A stretch of DNA of 64,000 nt from BOG-908 sp964244615 (GTDB taxonomy: Bacteria > Pseudomonadota > Alphaproteobacteria > Acetobacterales > Acetobacteraceae): the NCBI GenBank assembly GCA_964244615.1, contig CAXTJP010000004.1, forward strand, positions 1 through 64,000, given 5' to 3'. The translations under genes were made by a program, and so were the position numbers. Position 1 is the first letter of the stretch; each line of letters begins with the position of its first letter. A model generated the notes under the pieces. That model ran no database searches and was not told the origin of the DNA. It saw only the letters and a list, made by a program, of their open reading frames with translations. This document shows positions 16,802-25,157 of the stretch, in pieces.

Positions 16802-17382
16802 GCGACACCGCCGAACATCGTGTGCTCCACCTGCGCCAGCACGGCATGGGCGGCGGCCATGTGCAGCTGCTGCACCACCTGCGCCTGATCGGACGGCGCA
16901 CGAAATACGTGATCGAACCTGCCCGGCATCGCCCCCCCTGAGGCACCGGCGAAGCCCAGCGTCGCCAGCCCGCCCTGCCGGGCGACGTCGGCGGCCAAGA
17001 TCAGGTTTCTCGAGTTGCCCGAGGTGGAGAACGCCAGGAACACGTCCCCCTTGCGCCCAAGGGCCGCCACCTGACGCGCGAACACGGTCTCGAACCCGTA
17101 ATCGTTGCCGCAGGCCGTCAGCACCGGCCCGCTCTCGCTCAGTGCCAGGGCGGCCAGCGGCGCGCGGTCGAACATCAGCCGGCTGACGAACTCGGCGGCG
17201 ATGTGCTGCGCGTCGGCCGCGCTGCCGCCGTTGCCCGCCACCAGCACCTTGCCGCCCGCCCGCAGGGCCGCCTCCACCACGTCCGCCATCTCGTGCAGCA
17301 CGCGCGCGCACGCCAAATCGTTGGCCAGGGTTGCAGCCCCCACCGCCGACCGCACCAGATGGTTGCAAAGGATGGTATTCAT
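16798..17382 (-). CDS. gmhA: D-sedoheptulose-7-phosphate isomerase
   Basis: GmhA converts sedoheptulose-7-phosphate to D-glycero-D-manno-heptose-7-phosphate. The 194-residue SIS protein carries AGNGGSAADAQHIAAEFVSR and LAFSTSGNSRNLI, the sugar-phosphate binding loops. It is the first gene of the leftward gmhA - hddC/gmhB - kdsB unit, each step overlapping by 4 bp, and is divergent from hddA across 51 bp. It is one of four activities present for GDP-heptose. Confidence 0.93.
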   Translation of the reverse strand: MNTILCNHLVRSAVGAATLANDLACARVLHEMADVVEAALRAGGKVLVAGNGGSAADAQHIAAEFVSRLMFDRAPLAALALSESGPVLTACGNDYGFETVFARQVAALGRKGDVFLAFSTSGNSRNLILAADVARQGGLATLGFAGASGGAMPGRFDHVFRAPSDQAQVVQQLHMAAAHAVLAQVEHTMFGGVA

Positions 17383-17433
17383 TAAACCGCGTGTGCCTTA
17401 ATCGGGTGAAGCTGCCAAGCACCGGACGCTATC

Positions 17434-18525
17434 ATGGACCAGCCCGCCTCCTTCCGCCCGTTCCACGACCGACGCGGCCGGCGCCGCGCCGTGGTACGCG
17501 CCCGCGCCCCCCTGCGCCTCGGCCTCGCCGGCGGCGGCACCGACCTGCTGAGCTACTCCAGCCAGCATGGCGGCGCCGTGCTGAACGCCACCATAGACCG
17601 GTTCGCCTTCGCCTCGATCCGCGCCCGTGACGACAACCAGGTCTATTTCGAAGCCTGCGACCTCGACCGCGAGGAGATCTGGCCTAGTACCGCCACCCTG
17701 CCGCACAGCACGCTGCTGCTGCATCGCGGCGTCTACGAACGCATGATGCGCGACTTTCACGGCGGCGAGCCACTGTCCGTGAGCGTGACCACCGCGGTGG
17801 ACGCGCCGATGGGCTCCGGCCTCGGCTCGTCCTCCGCCCTCGTCGTGGCGCTGGTCGAGGCCTACCGCACCTACCTCGACCTGCCGCTCGCGCGCTACGA
17901 CGTGGCGCACCTGGCCTACGAGATCGAACGCGTGGACCTCAACCTCGCCGGCGGCCGGCAGGACCAGTACTCGGCCTCGTTCGGCGGCATCAACTTCCTC
18001 GAATTCCTGCGCGACGGCGAGGTGATCGTGAACCCGCTGCGCTTCTCCGAAGGCGTGGCCCTCGAACTCGAAAGCTCGCTCGTCGTGTCGTTCTCCGGCC
18101 AGTCCCGCTCGTCGGACCGGATCATCCGCCAGCAAAACAGCGGCCTCGACACCCACGCCGCCGAGGTGATGGACGCGATGCACCAGCTGCGCCAGGACGC
18201 GGTGGACATGAAACGCGCCATCCTGATGGGCGACATCGCCACCGTGGCCGCCCTGCTGGAACGCTCGTGGCTCGCCAAGAAACGCACCGCACCCGGCATC
18301 ACCAACCCCACGATCGAGCGGCTGGAGGGCATGGCGCGCGCGGCCGGCGCCATCGGCGCCAAGGTGTCCGGCGCGGGCGGCGGAGGGTTCATGATGTTCG
18401 TGGTGCCGACCGAGCGACGGTATCGGCTGATCAGCGCGCTCAATGAACAGGGCGCTATGGCTTATCCGGTGAAGTTTACCGAGCGGGGGAGCGAGACCTG
18501 GTCGTTGCGGGCGCAGCCCAGTTGA
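17434..18525 (+). CDS. hddA: D-glycero-alpha-D-manno-heptose-7-phosphate kinase (HddA type, GHMP kinase)
   Basis: The 363-residue GHMP kinase carries RAPLRLGLAGGGTDL near the N-terminus, the ATP loop PMGSGLGSSSA (125-135) and the C-terminal GHMP motif KVSGAGGGGFMMF. HddA phosphorylates the anomeric carbon of heptose-7-phosphate in the alpha form, committing to GDP-heptose rather than ADP-heptose. Divergence from gmhA with a short intergenic region suggests joint control. Repeat R3 lies just downstream. Confidence 0.93.
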   Translation: MDQPASFRPFHDRRGRRRAVVRARAPLRLGLAGGGTDLLSYSSQHGGAVLNATIDRFAFASIRARDDNQVYFEACDLDREEIWPSTATLPHSTLLLHRGVYERMMRDFHGGEPLSVSVTTAVDAPMGSGLGSSSALVVALVEAYRTYLDLPLARYDVAHLAYEIERVDLNLAGGRQDQYSASFGGINFLEFLRDGEVIVNPLRFSEGVALELESSLVVSFSGQSRSSDRIIRQQNSGLDTHAAEVMDAMHQLRQDAVDMKRAILMGDIATVAALLERSWLAKKRTAPGITNPTIERLEGMARAAGAIGAKVSGAGGGGFMMFVVPTERRYRLISALNEQGAMAYPVKFTERGSETWSLRAQPS

Positions 18526-18535
18526 GGAAGGAAGC

Positions 18536-18575
18536 GTTTTCTTTCTTTGAAAAGACAGAAACAGAGAAACTTTTG
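18536..18575 (+). repeat. Dispersed A/T hairpin repeat, copy R3 (degenerate)
   Basis: TCTTTCTTTGAAAAGACAGA followed by AACAGAGAAACTTTTG has the layout of the family with mismatches in the stem. It lies between hddA and the sugar transferase; an in-frame upstream start within it was rejected as the gene start. Confidence 0.5.
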
Positions 18576-18594
18576 TTTTTTGGGCTTCGCTGAA

Positions 18595-19800
18595 ATGCCT
18601 GATCTCATTTTCATCAGTCATCGTATTCCCTGGCCTCTCAACAAGGGGGAGAAGATACGGGGATGGAACGTTATTCAGCACATGCGCAGCATCGGCTTCC
18701 GGGTGCATCTGGGCTGCGTGGTGGACGAGCCGGACGACATGGCGCATGTCGAGCGTTTGCGCTCCGTGTGCGAGAGCATCGGCGCTTTTCCAATCGACAA
18801 GCGGCGGCAGAAGATCCGCGCCCTGCTGCACGCACGGCCGGGCCGCCCGCTGATGCCGGATTTCTACATGGCCCCGGCGCTGCAGCGCTGGGTGGACGAG
18901 ACGATGGCGCGCATCCCGATCGACGTGGTGTACATCTACTCCGTCGCCATGGCGCCGTACGCCGCAAACGCCACGCGCGGCCGCCGCATCCTCGATGCGC
19001 AGGACATCGATTCGGAGAAATGGGCCGAATACGCCACCAAGGCCGCCTTTCCCATGCGCCTGGTCTGGGCACGCGAGGCACGCACGCTGCTCGCCTACGA
19101 GCGCGCAGCCGCGAGCGCCAGCGCACTTACCTTCTTCGTCTCCGAGCCCGAAGCCGAACGTTTCCGCGAGCTGGCACCGGAGAGTGCGGACCGCGTGGTG
19201 GCGGTGGAGAACGGCGTCGACCTCGCCCGCTTCGCGCCCTACGGCGACTATCCCTGGCCGTTCGGCGCGTCCGGACCCTGCCTCGTCTTCACCGGCAACA
19301 TGGATTACTGGCCGAATGCCGACGCGGTGCTCTGGTTCGCCCGCGAGGTGGTGCCGATGCTGCTGGCCCGCGTGCCCGGCCTGCGCTTCTGGATCGTCGG
19401 CGCCAACCCCGCCGCCGAGGTCCGCGCGCTGGCCGACCTGCCCGGCGTGCACGTCACCGGGCGGGTGGAGGATGTCCGGCCCTACGTCGCCCACGCCGCC
19501 GCCATCGTCTGCCCGCTGCGCATCGCCCGCGGCATCCAGAACAAGGTGCTGGAGGGCATGGCGATGGGCAAACCGGTCATCGCCTCCCCGCCCGCGTACG
19601 AGGGCGTGCGCGCCCAGGCCGGCACCGAACTTCTGGTCGCCGACGGTGCCACCGCCTTCGTGGAGGCGGTCTGCGCGGTGCTGGACGGCCGCCATCCCGG
19701 CCTCGGCGCCGCGGCCCGGCAATCGATGGAACGCGGCTACGCCTGGCTGTCGGTGCTGGCCCGCCTCGACCGATACCTCCACCCGCAGATGCCGCCTTGA
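18595..19800 (+). CDS. TIGR03087-type sugar transferase (exosortase/PEP-CTERM associated)
   Basis: This is a GT4-like enzyme of 401 residues. The N-terminus LIFISHRIPWPLNKGEKIR is characteristic of the TIGR03087 family linked to XrtA loci. Further on come RILDAQDIDSEKWAEYA, NGVDLARFAP, LVFTGNMDYWPNADAV and IARGIQNKVLEGMAMGKPV in the donor domain. ATG 18595 starts exactly at this conserved N-terminus. It sits 5 kb from the xrtA operon next to heptose genes, hinting that a heptose could be among the sugars transferred; this is inference. Confidence 0.88.
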   Translation: MPDLIFISHRIPWPLNKGEKIRGWNVIQHMRSIGFRVHLGCVVDEPDDMAHVERLRSVCESIGAFPIDKRRQKIRALLHARPGRPLMPDFYMAPALQRWVDETMARIPIDVVYIYSVAMAPYAANATRGRRILDAQDIDSEKWAEYATKAAFPMRLVWAREARTLLAYERAAASASALTFFVSEPEAERFRELAPESADRVVAVENGVDLARFAPYGDYPWPFGASGPCLVFTGNMDYWPNADAVLWFAREVVPMLLARVPGLRFWIVGANPAAEVRALADLPGVHVTGRVEDVRPYVAHAAAIVCPLRIARGIQNKVLEGMAMGKPVIASPPAYEGVRAQAGTELLVADGATAFVEAVCAVLDGRHPGLGAAARQSMERGYAWLSVLARLDRYLHPQMPP

Positions 19801-19802
19801 AC

Positions 19803-19890
19803 GGGGTCCGGTAGCAGGGGGCCCGAAAGTCTGTCGTTTGCCTCGTCGGGCAATCTGAATCGAACTTCGGTTCGGTTGCTACCGGACCCC
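19803..19890. repeat. 14-bp inverted-repeat element (MITE-like or terminator)
   Basis: GGGGTCCGGTAGCA (19803-19816) and its exact complement TGCTACCGGACCCC (19877-19890) bracket 60 bp. An inner hairpin, CGAACTTCGGTTCG, lies next to the right arm. It begins 3 bp after the sugar transferase stop. No coding potential is seen in 19801-20083, and nothing else is recognisable between 19891 and 20083. Confidence 0.55.
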
Positions 19891-20083
19891 CGAACGGTCA
19901 GAGGCGAGCCGGCCTCTGGCCGAGCGGCGTATTCGCCGCCTGGGCCTTGCCGCTTCTCGTTGGGCGTTCATTGCTGGAAGCCAGCTCGGTTCGGACTTTC
20001 CGCTGCCCGCTTGTCAGACCACGTGCTTCATCGGGTCAGTGGCAGGGTCATTGGTCGGATGCTGTTTGAGACTGTCGGTGCAG

Positions 20084-20914
20084 CTACGCCGGACTGGTTG
20101 CCAGGAGAGTTCGGATGCGATCGGCGGTCGTTCGCGACGCCGGATTGTAGACGACCATTCCCAACTCCGGTCGGCCATCGACGGCGAAGGCGGAAAACTC
20201 CAGTTCCAGCAGACCGGCTTCCGGATGATGGATACGCTTCAATCCGTCGCCGTGAGCGACAACGTCGTTGTCCCGCCATAGCACGTCGAATTCAGCGCTC
20301 GTCCTCGTCAGCTCCTCGATCAGCCGCGTGATCTCCTCGCCCGCACCAGCGCGCACGACATCTGCGCGGAATGCGCCGACCACGAAGCGTGCCACGCTCT
20401 GCCAATCTTCCTGCGCTGCCCGCACCTGCGCATTGCCGAACATGAGGCGAAGGATGTTGCGCTGCTCACGTGGCAACTTCGAATAATCTGTGAACAGCGC
20501 CGCCGCGGCGCCATTCCAGGCGACCACGTCCCAAATCGCGGTCTTGACGATCGCGGGGCTGACCTCCAGCGCGTCGAGTACGCGCTGCAGCCGCGGCGTC
20601 ACGCCGAGAGCGGGCTTGTAGCGGATTTCGGGCGGACGGCCGAGCCCGAGCATGAAGATATGCTCGCGCTCGGGTTCAGTGAGCATGAGCCCGGTAGCAA
20701 TACGGTCGAGGACGTCGGCCGATGGCGCCCCGCCCCGGCCCTGTTCCAGCCAGGCGTACCAGGTCGGGCTGATGTTGGCGCGTTGTGCGACCTCCTCGCG
20801 CCGTAGCCCCGGCGTCCGCCGACGGCCCGCCGGGAAGCCGAAGGTAGCCGGGTCAAGCCGTGTGCGACGATTGCGGAGATAGGTTCCGAGCTGATTGGCG
20901 TCCTGAGCAGACAT
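20084..20914 (-). CDS. XRE-family regulator with MmyB-like ligand domain
   Basis: This is a 276-residue regulator. The N-terminal helix-turn-helix (RRTPGLRREEVAQRANISPTWYAWLEQ, split by eye at about 30-60) and the C-terminal MmyB-like PAS-type domain (VSPAIVKTAIWDVVAWNGAAAALF; FVVGAFRADV; DGLKRIHHPEAGLLELEF) match the family. Such regulators typically control a divergent dehydrogenase or reductase gene, and here the next gene is a divergent SDR. A near-perfect palindrome lies in the shared intergenic region. Confidence 0.9.
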   Translation of the reverse strand: MSAQDANQLGTYLRNRRTRLDPATFGFPAGRRRTPGLRREEVAQRANISPTWYAWLEQGRGGAPSADVLDRIATGLMLTEPEREHIFMLGLGRPPEIRYKPALGVTPRLQRVLDALEVSPAIVKTAIWDVVAWNGAAAALFTDYSKLPREQRNILRLMFGNAQVRAAQEDWQSVARFVVGAFRADVVRAGAGEEITRLIEELTRTSAEFDVLWRDNDVVAHGDGLKRIHHPEAGLLELEFSAFAVDGRPELGMVVYNPASRTTADRIRTLLATSPA

Positions 20915-20923
20915 CCTGCATCC

Positions 20924-20948
20924 TGTTGTCGATTATAAGACGATAACA
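20924..20948. promoter_or_regulatory. Candidate operator for the MmyB-type regulator
   Basis: TGTTGTCG and CGATAACA form an inverted repeat (7 of 8 pairs) around a 9-bp A/T-rich spacer. The site starts 10 bp upstream of the regulator start codon and 63 bp before the divergent SDR start. Confidence 0.5.
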
Positions 20949-21010
20949 CCACTACTTTAACAGGGTAGAGTGGAGCGCGATACTGCTGGCAGACTGAACA
21001 GAGGTGCCTC

Positions 21011-21916
21011 ATGCGTGTATTCCTGACGGGTGCGACCGGCTTCATCGGCTCCCGTATCGTGGCCGAACTCATCGGGGCCGGCCATCAGGTGCTCGGGTTG
21101 ACCCGGTCGGACGCTGGTGCGCGATGGCTGGAACAGGCCGGGGCGGAAGCGTATCACGGCGAACTCGATGACCCGGGCAGCCTTGCCAACGGAGCGGCGC
21201 GCTCGGACGCTGTGATCCACACGGCCTTTGATCATGACTTCACGAATTTCGTCGCAAACTGCGAGAAGGACAGGCGCGTGATCGAGGCGCTTGGCTCTGC
21301 GCTCAGGGGGTCCGACCGTCCCCTTGTCATCACGTCAGGAACCGGGATGGGCGACCCTGGATCGGGCCAGCCCGCAACGGAGGACGTGTTCAAGGCGGAC
21401 AACCACAACCCTCGCGTCGCATCCGAGTTGGAGGGCAATGCGATGCTGCAGATGGGCATCGACGTCCGCGTGGTCCGGCTCCCGCAGGTGCATGACACGT
21501 TCAAGCAAGGGCTGATCTCGCCCTTCGTCGCAATCGCGCGGGAGAAAGGCGTCGTGGCCTACGTAGGCGACGGCGCCAATTGCTGGCCGGCGGCCCACGT
21601 GCTCGATGTGGCGAAGCTCTATCGACTCGTCCTCGAAAAGGGCCACCGGGCTGCCCGATATCATGCCGTCGCCGAGGCGGGCATACCGGCGCGCGACATA
21701 GCCGAGACGGTGGCCGCAGGTCTCGGCATGCCGGTGGTCTCCCTTTCCCCCGAGCAGGCGCAAGATCATTTCGGCTGGTTCGCGATGTTCGCCAGCATGG
21801 ACCTTCGGGCTTCCGGCGCATGGACCCAGGCACAGCTTGGCTGGGAGCCCAGCGGTCCGGGATTGATCGCGGACTTGCAGGGAATGGACTATTCCTTGCC
21901 AGCCGCTGCCGCGTAG
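21011..21916 (+). CDS. NAD(P)-binding SDR/epimerase-like protein
   Basis: This 301-residue atypical extended SDR carries VFLTGATGFIGSRIVAELI at the N-terminus (nucleotide-binding GxxGxxG), HTAFDHDFTNF in the middle and VGDGANCWPAAHVLDVAKLYRLVLEKG near the substrate side. It has no classical YxxxK in the usual place, as in atypical members. The divergent MmyB-type regulator next to it probably controls it. Substrate unknown. Confidence 0.88.
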   Translation: MRVFLTGATGFIGSRIVAELIGAGHQVLGLTRSDAGARWLEQAGAEAYHGELDDPGSLANGAARSDAVIHTAFDHDFTNFVANCEKDRRVIEALGSALRGSDRPLVITSGTGMGDPGSGQPATEDVFKADNHNPRVASELEGNAMLQMGIDVRVVRLPQVHDTFKQGLISPFVAIAREKGVVAYVGDGANCWPAAHVLDVAKLYRLVLEKGHRAARYHAVAEAGIPARDIAETVAAGLGMPVVSLSPEQAQDHFGWFAMFASMDLRASGAWTQAQLGWEPSGPGLIADLQGMDYSLPAAAA

Positions 21917-22076
21917 CTGGAGGGTTGCCCCGATCGGCAACTTTGGGCGCCTTTCGAGTTTCGTGACCTCGCCGCTGAGGGACCAGGGCGAACATCGTCC
22001 TGACCTTACAAGCGCCAAACCCCGGATGCACGGCGAGCGATGCGTACCAGCGTCGGCGTCGTGCCCCCGTCGCGGA

Positions 22077-23141
22077 TCATGGGGTCAAGCCCGTGCGCCT
22101 GCGCCAGCGTCCGGCCCAGTGCCGCGCGATCTGCACCGCACCCGCCGCCCGCCAGGGCGCCGCCAGCACCACGCCCACACGCTGCCGGCGCTCGCCGGTC
22201 CAGGACCGCTTGTAGGGATCGTCCCCGCGACCGAAATCCAGCGCCGCCGCCCCGTCCTGCTCCAGCAGGTGCCGGACCATCAGGGCGGTCAGCACGGTGC
22301 CCGGCGCCCACCGCCTGTGCGCCTCGTCATGCGCCAGCTTCTGCACCCCGGCCCAGCACCCGGCCCCGCCGTCATGCAATAGCCAGAACTGCACGGCGAT
22401 CGGCACGTCCCCCAGATGCAGCACACCCAGCCGCAAGCCGCCAGACAACGCGGCCGCACGCATCAGCGTCGGGTTAAACCGGGAATAGGGCTCCGCCTCC
22501 TTCCAGCTCGCCGCATAGACCCTGTCGTATGCCGCCAGCGCCGCCTCCAGCCCGTCCGGGCCGTCCACCAGGGTGAACCTGGCGCCTTCCCCCTGCAGCA
22601 ACCGCCGCGTACGCCGCCCGATCGCGGTGCGCAGCTCGCCCGGCCGGCCCGCCAGGTAGGCGTCCCAGCCCAGGCCGGCCACGCCGAGACGCCAATTGCC
22701 GAAATGGTCGAACCGCAACGGCAGCAGCCCCGCGCGTCGCAGCCCGCCCAGCAGCGGCGGCAGCCAGGCCGCGTCGGGGTCGAGCGCGTCCAGCCGCGTG
22801 CACGGCCAGCCTCGCCACCGTCTGCCGAGCGCGCGCCCGACCGCCACGATGTCGGCCGGCGGCACCCCGCCCGCCAGCAACGGCGACCACAGCACGGTGT
22901 AGGGCGTGGTCAGGGCGGACAGGCCGTCCGCGCCGCGCCGCATGGGTACCACACCCAGCACGGCTTCGCCGCGATACGCCACGTGGAAGCACGGTCGCGC
23001 GCCCGGCGCCATCGCGGCCGCGGCCACGCTCGCGTACCACCCCGAAGTGGAGAACGCGTCCGCGCCGAACAGCGCCAGCGCCGCGTCCGGCATCGCACCC
23101 AGCTCGGCAAACTCTTCGATACGGACGGCATCCTCAGCCAT
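22077..23141 (-). CDS. BioF2-like (GNAT/FemAB fold) acetyltransferase
   Basis: The 354-residue protein has the Acetyltransf_6 (PF13480) layout: GELRTAIGRRTRRLLQGEG, AYDRVYAASWKEAEPYSRFNP (two pieces of the acceptor region) and ALDFGRGDDPYKRSWTGE near the C-terminus. This family is common in exopolysaccharide loci, where members modify sugars or peptides. Its start overlaps the YdcF-like gene's stop by 8 bp, so the two are coupled. The acceptor is unknown. Confidence 0.82.
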   Translation of the reverse strand: MAEDAVRIEEFAELGAMPDAALALFGADAFSTSGWYASVAAAAMAPGARPCFHVAYRGEAVLGVVPMRRGADGLSALTTPYTVLWSPLLAGGVPPADIVAVGRALGRRWRGWPCTRLDALDPDAAWLPPLLGGLRRAGLLPLRFDHFGNWRLGVAGLGWDAYLAGRPGELRTAIGRRTRRLLQGEGARFTLVDGPDGLEAALAAYDRVYAASWKEAEPYSRFNPTLMRAAALSGGLRLGVLHLGDVPIAVQFWLLHDGGAGCWAGVQKLAHDEAHRRWAPGTVLTALMVRHLLEQDGAAALDFGRGDDPYKRSWTGERRQRVGVVLAAPWRAAGAVQIARHWAGRWRRRTGLTP

Positions 23142-23889
23142 GCAGCGCGTACCAGGCGCAGCCGATCCATTCGTGCAGCGCCCAGAAACTCTCCTGCCAG
23201 GCGGCGATACGCGGCACGAAGCTGCGCAACTCCAGCCGCGGCGCGCGGGCCGCGTCCACCGGGAACGCCACGGCGTGCAGCCCTGCCGCCCGGAACGCGA
23301 TCAGCGCGCGACGCATGTGCCAGGCATGGGTGACCACGTAGACCGTGCCGATCCCGGCCGTCCGCAGCACGGTGGCCGAGTCCGCGGCGTTTTCCCACGT
23401 GTCCTGCGACCCGGCCTCCAGCCAGCGCGGGGTCACGCCGAAATCGTCGTGCAGGCTGCGCGCCATCAGCGCCGCCAGGCTCGGCGCACCGGGTCGTATC
23501 ACGCCGCCGGACACCAGGACCGGCAGCCCCGTCGCCCGCGCCGCCCGGGCGCCGGCCACCTCGCGCTCCAGCGTCAGGCGACCCACCTCGTAGCCGTCCA
23601 ACCCATCCGCCTGCCCCAGATCCTGCGCCAGTTCGACCTGGTCGCCGCTCAGGATCACCACTGCGCCCGGCGGGTCGTGCGTGTCCGCCCGAACCGGCAG
23701 CCCGCCTTCCAGCGAGGCGATCAGCCAGCCGGAAACCATGGGCACCGACAGCAGAACCAGTCCGCCGAGTCCGAGACCCAGCAGCCTGCGCCCGACGCGC
23801 CGGCGACAAAGCACCGCGCCGGCGCAGGCGGCCACCAGGCAGTTCAGCGGCGGCACGAGCAGCAGGGTCGGCAGGTCGGCCAGCGACAT
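23134..23889 (-). CDS. YdcF family protein (DUF218)
   Basis: This is a membrane-anchored protein of 251 residues. It has two N-terminal transmembrane segments (about 5-28 and 33-55), then the DUF218 domain with VVILSGDQVE, VSGGVIRPGAPS, SQDTWENAAD and YVVTHAWHMRRALIAF. ElyC/SanA/YdcF relatives act at the cell envelope, often in polysaccharide assembly. It is the first gene of a pair with the BioF2-like acetyltransferase. A 22-bp perfect palindrome stands just before the start codon. Confidence 0.88.
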   Translation of the reverse strand: MSLADLPTLLLVPPLNCLVAACAGAVLCRRRVGRRLLGLGLGGLVLLSVPMVSGWLIASLEGGLPVRADTHDPPGAVVILSGDQVELAQDLGQADGLDGYEVGRLTLEREVAGARAARATGLPVLVSGGVIRPGAPSLAALMARSLHDDFGVTPRWLEAGSQDTWENAADSATVLRTAGIGTVYVVTHAWHMRRALIAFRAAGLHAVAFPVDAARAPRLELRSFVPRIAAWQESFWALHEWIGCAWYALHG

Positions 23890-23895
23890 GGTTTG

Positions 23896-23917
23896 TGCTT
23901 GCCCGATCGGGCAAGCA
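23896..23917. promoter_or_regulatory. 22-bp perfect palindrome before ydcF-like start
   Basis: The arm is TGCTTGCCCGA, immediately followed by its exact complement. It ends 6 bp upstream of the ATG at 23889, so in the transcript it would form a strong hairpin over the ribosome-binding region, or it may be an operator. No Shine-Dalgarno sequence is visible between it and the ATG. Confidence 0.5.
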
Positions 23918-23928
23918 GAAGAAAGCAG

Positions 23929-23965
23929 TTCTTTCTTGCAAAGAAAAACCAAATTCATTCGATTG
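23929..23965 (-). repeat. Dispersed A/T hairpin repeat, copy R4 (variant)
   Basis: The core TTTCTTGCAAAGAAA with flanking AAGCAG and AAAACC fits the repeat family. Here it lies between divergent genes, upstream of the YdcF-like gene, rather than at a gene end. Confidence 0.45.
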
Positions 23966-24074
23966 TGCAATGGAAGACGTTTTTGCGTCCTTCGTCCAAA
24001 AGGGACCGCTTCCTTAGACTTCCTTAGCCACCACCCCGCGACAATGCTGCCCACACTCGTTACGAAGCACCGTC

Positions 24075-25157
24075 GTGTTGCAAATCACCCTGAAACCGGT
24101 CGGCGACCTCGACGCGCTCGGCAGCCGCTGGCGGGCGCTGGAAGCCCGGTCAGACGCCGGGTTCTTCCGCAGCTGGACCTTTCTCGGCTGCCTGGCGGCG
24201 GAACGCTTCGGGCAAGCGCGCCTGCTCACCGTGTCGCAGGACGGGTGCGACGTGTCGCTCGCCCTGCTCGGCCAGCGCGGCGGCCGGTTGTGGCTGAATC
24301 AGACCGGCGATCCGGCGCAGGATTCGCCTTTCATCGAACATAACGGCCTGCTGACCGCGCAGGGCGAGCAGTATGCAATTTCGATGGCCCTGCGCCACGT
24401 CGCCCGCCTGGGCCCGGCCCTGGTCCTGTCCGGCGTGGACGACGAGACGTTGGCGGCGGCGGACGAAGCTGGCTGGCTGTCAGACGGGCAAAGCCGCAAC
24501 GCCCCGGCCGTCGACCTGACGTCGCTCGGCGGTGTGCCCTACCTGCAGACATTGAGTGCCGGCGCACGCGCGCAGATCAGGCGCTCGCGCCGCCTATACG
24601 GCCCCGACCTGCGGCTGGAGCGCGCACCGACCGTCGCCGACGCGCAAGCCTGGTTCGACGAGATGGTGCGGCTGCACCAGACTTCCTGGTCCAGGCGGGG
24701 CCGGCCGGGCGCCTTCGCGCTCGCTGCCACACGACGTTTTCATCGCACGCTGATTGCGCGCGCCTGGCCGCGGGGCGAGGCCGACTTGCTGCGCGTGCAG
24801 GCCGGGAACCGCGTCGTGGGCCTGCTCTACACGCTGCAGCGTGACGGCCACGTGCTCAGCTACCAGAGCGGTTTCGACTACGACCGCGACCGCCCGCGCG
24901 AGAAGCCCGGCCTCGTCTGCCACGCCCTGGCAATCGAGCATTACGCGACCGCCGGCGCCCGCCTCTACGACCTGCTGGCCGGTCCGGAACGCTACAAGCT
25001 GACGCTGGCGAAGGGCGGCACGACGCTGTACTGGACCACGCTGCATCGCGCCTGGTCCGGCGCCTGGCTGGCGGTGCAGGCCAGGCGAGGCGCGACGCGG
25101 CTCATGACCGCGTTGTCGCGGAACCGGCTGCAAAGCGGCCCGGACCAAGCTGCGTGA
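24075..25157 (+). CDS. BioF2-like (GNAT fold) acetyltransferase
   Basis: This 360-residue Acetyltransf_6-type protein carries DAGFFRSWTFLGCLAAERF near the N-terminus and LSAGARAQIRRSRRLY, MVRLHQTSWSRRGRPGAFA, VLSYQSGFDYD and YDLLAGPERYKLTLA in the acyl-transfer domain. It is similar in kind to the gene at 22077. The GTG start is preceded by a long intergenic region, so it has its own promoter. Its last 56 bp overlap the 3' end of xrtA on the other strand. Confidence 0.82.
   Translation: MLQITLKPVGDLDALGSRWRALEARSDAGFFRSWTFLGCLAAERFGQARLLTVSQDGCDVSLALLGQRGGRLWLNQTGDPAQDSPFIEHNGLLTAQGEQYAISMALRHVARLGPALVLSGVDDETLAAADEAGWLSDGQSRNAPAVDLTSLGGVPYLQTLSAGARAQIRRSRRLYGPDLRLERAPTVADAQAWFDEMVRLHQTSWSRRGRPGAFALAATRRFHRTLIARAWPRGEADLLRVQAGNRVVGLLYTLQRDGHVLSYQSGFDYDRDRPREKPGLVCHALAIEHYATAGARLYDLLAGPERYKLTLAKGGTTLYWTTLHRAWSGAWLAVQARRGATRLMTALSRNRLQSGPDQAA

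Noticed and set aside
18547..18594. Upstream start for the TIGR03087-type sugar transferase
   Set aside because: The extra 16 residues would be encoded by hairpin repeat R3; the conserved N-terminus begins at 18595.
17398..19782. 794-residue minus-strand open frame across hddA and the sugar transferase
   Set aside because: Antisense to two clear genes; its composition is His/Arg/Gln-rich and it crosses the repeat R3.
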